DNA from: Streptomyces sp. JJ36
GTDB lineage: Bacteria > Actinomycetota > Actinomycetes > Streptomycetales > Streptomycetaceae
DNA: 40,057 nucleotides
Direction of reading: 5' to 3'
Assembly: GCF_021696945.1 (NCBI RefSeq)
Contig: NZ_JACYHE010000054.1
Span: 1 to 40,057 of the forward strand
The notes below the pieces were generated by a model. The model did not search any database, was not told the origin of the DNA, and saw only the letters and a list, made by a program, of their open reading frames with translations. A program made the translations under genes and the position numbers. Position 1 is the first letter of the stretch. The number at the start of each line of letters is the position of its first letter. Below are positions 7,892-14,575 of the stretch, piece after piece.

Positions 7892-9391
7892 TCAGCCGCC
7901 GGGACGGCCCAGCTCCTCGGTGAGGGTGGTGCAGAGGGCGTCGAGGGTGGACGGCCAGGCGTGCTCGGGCGGGGCGCCGTAGCCGACCACGAGCGCGTCG
8001 CGGTCCATCGGGCCGGGGGCGGCGCCGGGGTGCCGGAAGCGGGACAGCCCCTCCACCGCCAGCCCCCGCCGGGTGGCGGCGTGCACCACGCGCTGCTCGG
8101 AGCCGGGGGGCAGCTCCAGCACGGCGTGCAGTCCGGCGGCGAGGCCGGTGACGCGGAGCTGCGGCAGCCGCTCGGCGAGGGTGGCGACGAGGCGGTCCCG
8201 GCGGCGCCGGTAGCGCTGCCGCATGGCCCGTACATGCCGGTCGTACGCCCCGCGCTCCAGGAAGTCCGCGAGCGTGAGCTGGTCCAGCGCCCCGTGGTGG
8301 CGCTCCGCGCGGACCGCCAGCACCGGGTCCACCAGGGAGTCGGGGAGCACCGTCCAGCCCAGCCGCAGGGCGGGGGCCAGGCTCTTGCTGGCGGTGCCCA
8401 GATAGAGCACCCGGTCCGGGTCGAGCCCCTGGACGGCGCCGACCGGGCGGCGGTCGTAGCGGAACTCGCCGTCGTAGTCGTCCTCCAGCACCAGACCGTC
8501 CCGGCCACGGGCCCAGTCGACCACCGCCGCCCGGCGGTCCGGGTGCAGCGGGACGCCCGTGGGGTACTGGTGGGCGGGTGTGAGCAGCACCGCACGCGGT
8601 CCGGCCTCCGCCAGCGCCGCGACCCGGGTGCCGTGCGCGTCCAGCGGCAGCGGGGGGACGGACAGGCCGGCGCGGGTCAGGATGTCGCGGTGGAACCAGA
8701 GCCCGTACGCCTCCACGGCCACGCCCCCGTGCAGCACCCGGGCGAGGGTGTCGAGGGCGTCCACGAACCCGGCGCCGATGAGGATGCGGTCCGGGTCTGC
8801 GCGGACGCCGCGGGACCGGGCCAGGTAGTCGGCGAGGGCGCGGCGCAGCTCCGGGCGGCCGAGGGGGTCGGCGTAGCCGAAGGCGGAGTGCGGGGCGGTG
8901 CTCAGCGCACGGCGTGCGGAGGTGAGCCAGGCGGCGCGGGGGAACGCGGAGGTGTCGGGGCGGCCGCTGCGCAGGTCGTGGCGGGGGCGGGCCGTGGCAC
9001 GGTGCCGGCCGGCGGGTTCCCGGCGGGGTCCGGGCACCGGACGGCCAGGCGGCTCGGCGCGGCGGGCCACCCGGGTGCCGGAGCCCTGACGGGCGGTCAG
9101 CCAGCCCTCGGCGACCAGCTCGGCGTAGGCGTCGGCGACGGTGTTGCGGGCGATGCCGAGGTCGGCGGCGAGCGCCCGGGAGGAGGGCAGCCGGGTGCCC
9201 GGGGAGAGCCGCCCGTTCCGCACGGCCGCGCGCAGGGCCCGCATCAGCGAGGCGCGCAGGCCGCGGCCGGCCTCCAGGTCCAGGTGCAGGTCGACCCCGC
9301 CGACGGTGGCGCGTGCGGCAGCGGGGCGGCGGGGGCCGGACGGGTCCGGCTGCCCGGCGCCGGAGGGCGAAGTGGCCCAGGAATCCACCAT
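7892..9391 (-). CDS. MocR/PdxR-type transcriptional regulator (GntR HTH fused to aminotransferase domain)
   Basis: A 499-residue chimeric regulator. Residues about 35-108 form a GntR winged helix (LPSSRALAADLGIARNTVADAYAEL). Residues 140-495 form a fold-type-I aminotransferase-like domain that binds PLP and senses an effector. The PLP motifs are present: LEDDYDGEFRYD at about 302-313 and the lysine in GTASKSLAP (Lys336). Known relatives (GabR, PdxR) control GABA use or PLP synthesis. This one is divergent from an AhpD-like gene whose promoter it probably controls. The ATG at 9391 has no ribosome site and sits in the putative operator, so the message may be leaderless; a start further downstream cannot be excluded. 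The effector cannot be read from sequence. Confidence 0.93.
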   Translation of the reverse strand: MVDSWATSPSGAGQPDPSGPRRPAAARATVGGVDLHLDLEAGRGLRASLMRALRAAVRNGRLSPGTRLPSSRALAADLGIARNTVADAYAELVAEGWLTARQGSGTRVARRAEPPGRPVPGPRREPAGRHRATARPRHDLRSGRPDTSAFPRAAWLTSARRALSTAPHSAFGYADPLGRPELRRALADYLARSRGVRADPDRILIGAGFVDALDTLARVLHGGVAVEAYGLWFHRDILTRAGLSVPPLPLDAHGTRVAALAEAGPRAVLLTPAHQYPTGVPLHPDRRAAVVDWARGRDGLVLEDDYDGEFRYDRRPVGAVQGLDPDRVLYLGTASKSLAPALRLGWTVLPDSLVDPVLAVRAERHHGALDQLTLADFLERGAYDRHVRAMRQRYRRRRDRLVATLAERLPQLRVTGLAAGLHAVLELPPGSEQRVVHAATRRGLAVEGLSRFRHPGAAPGPMDRDALVVGYGAPPEHAWPSTLDALCTTLTEELGRPGG

Positions 9392-9431
9392 GGAAATGGA
9401 CCATACCCGTGGGATACCGCCCGCCTAGGGT
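9389..9431. promoter_or_regulatory. Putative MocR operator and leaderless promoter of the AhpD-like gene
   Basis: Two ATACC direct repeats lie at 9403-9407 and 9414-9418, 11 bp apart, so on the same helix face. Next to them is the near-palindrome ATGGACCAT. GabR of Bacillus is known to bind ATACCA direct repeats, so the resemblance is suggestive. The -10 TAGGGT (9426-9431) ends seven bases before the ATG at 9439. Confidence 0.4.
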
Positions 9432-9438
9432 CGGGACC

Positions 9439-9927
9439 ATGACGACGACTCGGACGACGGCCCACACGACCGGCCCGCGCATGCACCTCTGGAAGCTCTC
9501 CCCCGACGTCTACCGCACCATGGCCGCCTTCCAGGCGGCCGCCGCCGAGGGTCTCGACCCGGTGGTGGCCGAGCTGGTCAAGATCCGCGCCTCGCAGATC
9601 AACAAGTGCGCGTACTGCATCGACATGCACCTCACGGACGCCCGGAAGACGGGCGAGTCGCAGCTCCGGCTCGACCTGGTCGGGGCCTGGGAGGAGGCCG
9701 GCGACCTCTTCACCGAGCGGGAGCGGGCGGCGCTCGCGCTCACCGAGGCGATCACGGTGCTGACCGACGGGTTCGTGCCGGACGAGGTGTACGAGCAGGC
9801 CGCGAAGCACTTCGAGGAGCAGGAGCTGGCGCAGCTCATCGCGCAGATCGTGGCGATCAACTCCTGGAACCGCTTCCAGGTGACCACCCGGGCGGTGCCC
9901 GAGAGCATGCTGAAGGGCCGGGAGTAG
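9439..9927 (+). CDS. Carboxymuconolactone decarboxylase / AhpD-like family protein
   Basis: A 162-residue all-helical protein of the CMD/AhpD family. The AhpD-type redox motif is complete: KCAYCIDMH, with Cys57, Cys60 and His64. This makes a peroxidase or thiol-redox role more likely than muconolactone decarboxylation, which lacks the CxxC pair. C-terminal IVAINSWNRFQV is also typical of the family. The ATG at 9439 is chosen because a TAGGGT -10 box lies seven bases upstream (leaderless). The upstream in-frame extension would overlap the MocR start. Its promoter region is shared with the MocR regulator, which is its likely controller. Confidence 0.9.
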   Translation: MTTTRTTAHTTGPRMHLWKLSPDVYRTMAAFQAAAAEGLDPVVAELVKIRASQINKCAYCIDMHLTDARKTGESQLRLDLVGAWEEAGDLFTERERAALALTEAITVLTDGFVPDEVYEQAAKHFEEQELAQLIAQIVAINSWNRFQVTTRAVPESMLKGRE

Positions 9928-9984
9928 CGGCTGCGCGGGGCTGCTCGCGGGGCTTCCCCGGAGATCCCCCGCGCCCCCGCCCCG

Positions 9985-10016
9985 CGGCCGGTGGGAGCCG
10001 CGATCCCCACCGGCCG
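9985..10016. terminator. Bidirectional terminator hairpin
   Basis: CGGCCGGTGGG (9985-9995) pairs perfectly with CCCACCGGCCG (10006-10016) around a 10-base loop. It sits between the convergent AhpD-like gene and the binding-protein gene. Confidence 0.55.
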
Positions 10017-10074
10017 GCGCCCCGGCGTCACGGGGGTGCGCCGGGTCCGGCGCCGCGGGCGCGGGGTGCGCCGG

Positions 10075-11010
10075 TCAGAGGTCCCAGAGCCAGACCTTCC
10101 AGATGCCCGGGTTCTCCTTGACCCAGCGTGCGGCCGCGGCCCGCGGCGCCATCCCGTCCTGGGCGATCATCTTGGCGACCTCGTTCTGGTCCTCCTCGCC
10201 CCACTGGAAGTTCTTCAGGAATTCGGCGGCCTCGCCGCCGTCCTCCGCGAACCCGGCGTTGAGGAACTTGCGCAGGTCGGTCTCGGGGTAGCCGCACTCG
10301 GCGGACTTCTCGTCGGTGTCGCACCCGGGGTAGTGGGGTGGCAGGTCCACCTCCGAGAGCTCGATCTCGGACTCCAGCCAGTGCGGACGCCACCAGTAGG
10401 TGAGGAACGGTTCCCGCTGCCGGGCGCTCTCCCGGATCTCCTCGATCTGGGCCTGCTCGCTGCCCGCGTAGACCGTCCGGAAGTCGAGCCCCAGGTTGTC
10501 GATCAGGTGCTCGTCGCGGGTGATGAACTCCTTGGAGCCCTCCAGCAGCCGCCCCTTGTCGCCGGTGCGTGCGGTGGCGAACATCTCGGCGTACTTGTTG
10601 AGCCCCTGCCAGCGCGTGATGCCGGGATGCTCGTCGGCGACGTAGTCGGGCAGGTACCAGCCGATCTTGCCGGTCACGCCGAGGTCCCCGGCGGGGACGA
10701 CGGTCTGCCGCCGATCGACGTAACGTTCCTCCAGATCCGGGTGGCCCCAGTCCTCCAGGATGGCGTCGGCCTCGCCCTCGCCGACGGCCTTCCAGGCGTC
10801 GTCCTCGTCCATCTCCCGCACGGTGACCTCGTAGCCGAGCTCCTCCTCCAGGATGTACGCGGCCACGGCCGTGTTGGCCTGGCCGCCGACCCAGGTGGGC
10901 GTGGTCAGGGTGACCGCCTGGCCGCCGCCGGAGTCCCCGGAGCCGCAGGCGCTGAGCGTGAGGAGAGCGAGTGCCGCACAGGCGGCTCTGCTCCTATGAA
11001 AGACAGACAT
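10075..11010 (-). CDS. Orphan glycine betaine/choline ABC-type substrate-binding lipoprotein (OpuAC family)
   Basis: A 311-residue extracellular lipoprotein: charged start, hydrophobic core and the lipobox LSAC with Cys22. It is a clear paralogue of the binding protein at 13560. Both share PTWVGGQAN or PSWVGAQAN near the mature N-terminus, the AILEDWG segment, the Trp-rich YWWRPHW or YWWQPQW, and a FLKN-W-DQN-VA-MIA C-terminal block. These Trp-rich segments are where quaternary-ammonium ligands are bound in this family. No permease or ATPase is adjacent on its own strand, so it either feeds the 14.6-17.8 kb transporter or is independent. ATG 11010 is preferred over an upstream TTG at 11028 for signal-peptide length; no clear ribosome site precedes it. 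Confidence 0.9.
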   Translation of the reverse strand: MSVFHRSRAACAALALLTLSACGSGDSGGGQAVTLTTPTWVGGQANTAVAAYILEEELGYEVTVREMDEDDAWKAVGEGEADAILEDWGHPDLEERYVDRRQTVVPAGDLGVTGKIGWYLPDYVADEHPGITRWQGLNKYAEMFATARTGDKGRLLEGSKEFITRDEHLIDNLGLDFRTVYAGSEQAQIEEIRESARQREPFLTYWWRPHWLESEIELSEVDLPPHYPGCDTDEKSAECGYPETDLRKFLNAGFAEDGGEAAEFLKNFQWGEEDQNEVAKMIAQDGMAPRAAAARWVKENPGIWKVWLWDL

Positions 11011-11046
11011 GGGGGCGGACCTGAACAATCGCCGGTGGGAAAACGA

Positions 11047-12279
11047 TTACAGGCAAGAATCGTAACCGCCCCCGGAACACGCGGTGTTCCGGGGGCGGCC
11101 TGGGCCCTCGGTGCGCGTCCTCGGGTACCGCGCCGGCAGGTGACGGGCCAGGGCGAGCGCGGCCAGCAGCGCGACGAGCACGCACACGCCCCACCATCCG
11201 GCCTGGCCCCAGACGCGTACCCCGAGCCAGGAACCCGCGCTGCCGCCCAGGTAGGCGCAGGTCATGTAGGCGGTGTTGAGCCTGCTCCGGGCGTCGGCGC
11301 GCACGGCGTAGACACGGACCTGGTTGGCGACCATGCCGCACTGCATCGCCGTGTCGAGGACCAGCGTGCCGAGGGTCAGGGCGGCCAGGCCCAGGGCGCC
11401 GCCCCGGGCGCCGGCGGTGAGGACCGCGGCCGAGACCAGGACCCCGAGCAGGCAGACGAGGTTCACCGGATCGGGGCCGTAGCGGTCCACCAGCCGGCCG
11501 GCGAACGGGGTGCAGACCATGGACGCGGCGCCGACCAGGGCGATCATTCCCACCGCCTGGGCACCCAGCCCGTAGGCGGGTCCGGCGAGCAGGAGTGCCA
11601 GACAGGTCCAGACCGCGGAGAAACCGGCGAAGACGGTCGCCTGGTAGAAGCACGAGCGGCGCAGCTCCGGCTCGGTCCGCAGCAGGCGCAGCGGCTCGGC
11701 CAGGAGCACGGCGTACCGCCGGCGGGAGGACGCGGCGGTGGCCGGCACCGCGAACACCACGACGCCGGCGAGGAGCAGGGCCAGGACCGCTGCGACGAGG
11801 TAGGGGGCCCGCCAGCCCAGCCACTCGCCGAGCGTGCCGCTGAAGGTACGGGCCAGCAGCATGCCGCCGGTCGATCCGCTCAGCAGGGTGCCGATCACCG
11901 CCCCCTGGCGGTCGGCGGCCACCAGACCGGCCGCCAGGGGGCCGACGATCTGCGCGCCCACGGTGGTCAGGCCGACGAGGGTGCTGGCGGCGACGAGGGC
12001 CGGCAAGGCCGGTGCGCACCCCGCGGCGAGCAGTGCCAGGCCGGTCACGGCGAGCAGGGCGACGAGGAACGAGCGGTGCGGGAGCCGGTCGCCGAGCGGC
12101 ACCAGCAGGACCATCCCGGCCGTGTAGCCGGCCTGGGTGGCGGTCACCACCGTGGCGGCCGCGTCGGGCGAGACCTGCAGCCCGGCGGCGACCAGCGGAC
12201 CGATCGCCTGCGGGAAGTAGAGATTGCCCACCGCCACGGCACACGTGACGGCCAGTATCAGGACCATCCGGCGGCTCAT
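11047..12279 (-). CDS. MFS transporter (putative drug/metabolite exporter)
   Basis: A 410-residue major facilitator with about 12 membrane spans. The region after span 2 has the motif-A-like GDRLPHR; a second half-repeat GRLVDRYGPDP is near residue 270. MSRRMVLILAVTCAVAVGNLYFPQ is a typical DHA-type start; ATG 12279 is chosen, with an ATG four codons later possible. It is divergent from the ArsR-type regulator gene, a common exporter-regulator pair. Odd: the last 24 residues (after about RYPRT) look non-conserved. The DNA for most of them is a perfect 15-bp terminator-like hairpin (11066-11098), so the stop codon lies beyond the hairpin. The substrate is unknown. Confidence 0.88.
   Translation of the reverse strand: MSRRMVLILAVTCAVAVGNLYFPQAIGPLVAAGLQVSPDAAATVVTATQAGYTAGMVLLVPLGDRLPHRSFLVALLAVTGLALLAAGCAPALPALVAASTLVGLTTVGAQIVGPLAAGLVAADRQGAVIGTLLSGSTGGMLLARTFSGTLGEWLGWRAPYLVAAVLALLLAGVVVFAVPATAASSRRRYAVLLAEPLRLLRTEPELRRSCFYQATVFAGFSAVWTCLALLLAGPAYGLGAQAVGMIALVGAASMVCTPFAGRLVDRYGPDPVNLVCLLGVLVSAAVLTAGARGGALGLAALTLGTLVLDTAMQCGMVANQVRVYAVRADARSRLNTAYMTCAYLGGSAGSWLGVRVWGQAGWWGVCVLVALLAALALARHLPARYPRTRTEGPGRPRNTACSGGGYDSCL
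11066..11098 (-). terminator. Terminator-like hairpin inside the 3' end of the MFS gene
   Basis: CCGCCCCCGGAACAC (11066-11080) pairs perfectly with GTGTTCCGGGGGCGG (11084-11098) around a 3-base loop. It lies before the in-frame stop of the MFS gene. Its arms are nearly identical to the hairpin at 13459-13495. Confidence 0.6.
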
Positions 12280-12335
12280 CCTCGGGTCGCCGCCCGTCGC
12301 CCGCGGGTTGTGTGTGTCATGGGAGGAAGTCCACG

Positions 12336-12368
12336 ACATCGACGGTGTGCCGCCAATCGATGTAGCGT
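12336..12368. promoter_or_regulatory. Promoter of the ArsR-type gene with overlapping inverted-repeat operator
   Basis: ACATCGA (12336-12342) and TCGATGT (12357-12363) form a perfect 7-bp inverted repeat, with arm centres 21 bp apart (two helix turns). They overlap a -35-like TCGACG (12339-12344) and a -10 TAGCGT (12363-12368). The -10 is eight bases from the ATG at 12377. This suits autoregulation and control of the divergent MFS gene. Confidence 0.45.
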
Positions 12369-12376
12369 ATGGCTTA

Positions 12377-13390
12377 ATGATCAGCTTCGTGCTCGGTGTC
12401 GAGGACCTCGCGGACACCCGCTTCGCGCTCTCGCCCCTGCACGAGACCCTGTTCAGCCTGCGGGTGCTGCAGGATCCGGGCCTGTCCCCGCTGCACCTGC
12501 CCTGGCGCCGGTCCGTACTCGGCAGCCTCGGCACGCTCGACACCGGGCTGCTGATGTCCCTGGTCGCCCAGCGGCGCACGCTGCCCGACTTCCTGACCCC
12601 GAATCCCCAGAGCTTCGCGCCGAGCTTCGACGAACAGCTCGCGGTCGTCCGCCAGTCGTCCTGCGCCCGGGTCCGCCATGACCTCCGGCTGGCGCACGCG
12701 CCCGACCCCGTTCCCGAAGCCCTCCGCGACGCCACCGCCGCCGAGGACGCCGCCGTCGCCGGACTCCGCGACGCCATCTGCGCTCTCCTGCGGCGGTACT
12801 GGGAGGTGGCCGTCGAGCCGGTGTGGCCGCAGATGCGGCTGGTGCTGGAAGCCGACATGACCTACCGCGCCCGCCGGCTCGCCCTGGGAGGTGCCCGGCA
12901 GTTGTTCGCCGACATGCACCCGAACCTGCACTGGCAGGACGGGGAGCTGTTCGTCCACAAGATGATCAGCAGGCACCGGGTCGTGGCGTCCGACCGGGGG
13001 CTGCTGCTCCTGCCGTCCGTGTTCGCCCACAAGCCCGCGCCCCCCGTCAGCCCGGACGAGCCGCCCAGCCTCGTCTATCCCAGCCGGGGAGTGGCCACAC
13101 TGTGGGGTTCGGAGATGCCGGCCCCCGACCCGGCCGCCCTGACGTCGCTGCTCGGTGCGCCCCGGGCGAGGCTGCTCGGCCTGCTGGAGGAGCCGCTGCC
13201 CACCGCAGAGCTCGCCCGCCGTCTCCGGGTCACCCCGAGCGCCGTCTCCCAGCACCTGCGGGTCCTGCACTCCACCGGGCTGGTCACCCGGACACGTGAC
13301 GGACGGCATGTGCTGTACCGGAGGAGCTCGCTGGGCGACCGGCTCACGGCCACAGCCACAGCCACCGGAGCGTGCCCCCTCGACGGCTGA
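12377..13390 (+). CDS. ArsR-type winged-helix regulator with N-terminal DUF5937-like domain
   Basis: A 337-residue regulator. The first 250 residues (MISFVLGVEDLADTRFALSP onward) resemble the DUF5937-type domain found in streptomycete regulators of unknown ligand. Residues about 265-325 are a winged HTH of ArsR type: LPTAELARRLRVTPSAVSQ as helix-turn-helix, then LVTRTRDGRHVLYRR as the wing. No CxC or other metal-binding motif is seen in the HTH, so metal sensing is unlikely. The ATG at 12377 follows a TAGCGT -10 box by eight bases (leaderless). The divergent MFS exporter is its probable target. A repeated Thr-Ala stretch precedes the C-terminus. Confidence 0.85.
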   Translation: MISFVLGVEDLADTRFALSPLHETLFSLRVLQDPGLSPLHLPWRRSVLGSLGTLDTGLLMSLVAQRRTLPDFLTPNPQSFAPSFDEQLAVVRQSSCARVRHDLRLAHAPDPVPEALRDATAAEDAAVAGLRDAICALLRRYWEVAVEPVWPQMRLVLEADMTYRARRLALGGARQLFADMHPNLHWQDGELFVHKMISRHRVVASDRGLLLLPSVFAHKPAPPVSPDEPPSLVYPSRGVATLWGSEMPAPDPAALTSLLGAPRARLLGLLEEPLPTAELARRLRVTPSAVSQHLRVLHSTGLVTRTRDGRHVLYRRSSLGDRLTATATATGACPLDG

Positions 13391-13458
13391 GGACCGGCGG
13401 TGCGCCTCCGCCGCACCCTGCCCGGCCGGGCGGCTCCCAGGTCGAGGGCCGGAAACGC

Positions 13459-13495
13459 CACCGCCCCCGGAACAGGGGGTGTTCCGGGGGCGGTG
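13459..13495. terminator. Bidirectional terminator between the ArsR gene and the betaine operon
   Basis: CACCGCCCCCGGAACA (13459-13474) pairs perfectly with TGTTCCGGGGGCGGTG (13480-13495): a 16-bp stem around GGGGG. The genes on both sides converge on it. Confidence 0.7.
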
Positions 13496-13559
13496 TGCCG
13501 GTCGTCACGCCGTCAGGGCCCCACCCGGCAGGCCGGCCGGGCCCCTCGGCGACGGGACG

Positions 13560-14522
13560 TCACTTCTTCGGGAGCCACTTCTCCCAGGTGGACTTGTTGT
13601 CCTTGATCCAGGCGGCGGCCGCGTCGTCCGGGTCCATGTCCTCGCCGGCGATCATCTGCGCGACCTTGTTCTGGTCGTCGGTGCTCCACTTCATGTTCTT
13701 CAGGAACTGCGCCGCGTCCCCGCCGTTCTTGGCGAAGTCGGCGTTCAGGTACTTCTGCAGCTCCAGGGTGTCGTAGCCGCAGGTGGCCTTCTCCACCGGC
13801 TCCAGGCAGCCCTCCTTGTACGGCGGCAGCTTCACCTCGACCATCTCGATCTCGGCGTTCATCCACTGCGGCTGCCACCAGTAGCCGATGAAGGGCTTCT
13901 TGGCGTCGTAGAGCCGCTTGATCTCCTTGAGCTCGGCGGCCTCGCTGCCAGTCGGAACGATCTTGAAGTTCAGGTCGTGGTTCTTGATCAGTTCCTTGTC
14001 ATGGGTGGTGTAGGAGGGGGCGGCGCCCAGGAACTGGCCCTTGTCGCCGCTCTCCGAGGTCTGGAAGTCCTTCCAGTACTTGTTGAGGTTCTTGTAGTCG
14101 GTGACGTCCGGGTGCTTCTCGGCGTAGTACTTGGGCACGAACCAGCCGATGTGGCCCTCCACGCCGAGGCCGCCGGCGTTGACGACGGTCTTCTTCTCCT
14201 CGACGTAGAGCTTCTCCTTCTTCGGCACGCCGCCCCAGTCCTCCAGGATGGCGTCGGCCTTGCCGCTGTTGAGGGCGTCGAAGGCGGCCGGCTCGTCCAT
14301 CTGCCGGACGTCGACCTTCACGTCCAGCTCGTCCTCGAGCAGCTTCTTGGCGACCGCGACGTTGGCCTGCGCGCCGACCCAGGACGGCTGCGCCAGGGTG
14401 ACCTTGTCGCTGCCGCCGCTGGAGCCGCCGGTCTCGGCGGCGCCGCAACCGGTCAGGGCGAGCATGCCGGCGACACCGGCGCCGGCCAGAACGGTGAAAC
14501 GTATGCGCTTGCTGTGGTACAT
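13560..14522 (-). CDS. Glycine betaine/choline ABC transporter substrate-binding lipoprotein (OpuAC family)
   Basis: A 320-residue lipoprotein, last gene of the choline/betaine operon. The lipobox is LTGC with Cys26 after a short Lys/Arg start. The ligand-site family motifs are PSWVGAQAN, AILEDWGG and GYWWQPQW; the aromatic residues in these segments form the box for quaternary ammonium groups in known OpuAC/ProX proteins. It captures betaine or choline outside the cell and delivers it to the permease encoded 53 bases upstream. The ATG at 14522 has only a weak AAGAAAGAG ribosome site. Compared with the paralogue at 10075 it has more Lys, as if adapted to a different surface or diverged early. 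Choline versus betaine preference cannot be told from sequence. Confidence 0.93.
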   Translation of the reverse strand: MYHSKRIRFTVLAGAGVAGMLALTGCGAAETGGSSGGSDKVTLAQPSWVGAQANVAVAKKLLEDELDVKVDVRQMDEPAAFDALNSGKADAILEDWGGVPKKEKLYVEEKKTVVNAGGLGVEGHIGWFVPKYYAEKHPDVTDYKNLNKYWKDFQTSESGDKGQFLGAAPSYTTHDKELIKNHDLNFKIVPTGSEAAELKEIKRLYDAKKPFIGYWWQPQWMNAEIEMVEVKLPPYKEGCLEPVEKATCGYDTLELQKYLNADFAKNGGDAAQFLKNMKWSTDDQNKVAQMIAGEDMDPDDAAAAWIKDNKSTWEKWLPKK

Positions 14523-14575
14523 GGTGCTCTTTCTTTTCGGGGGTTGAACGGGGTGGGGGGCGTAGGGGCCCGGCA

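Noticed and set aside
9991..12681. An 896-codon plus-strand frame over the binding protein and MFS genes
   Set aside because: It is antisense to two recognisable genes and has no family features; it also crosses a terminator hairpin.
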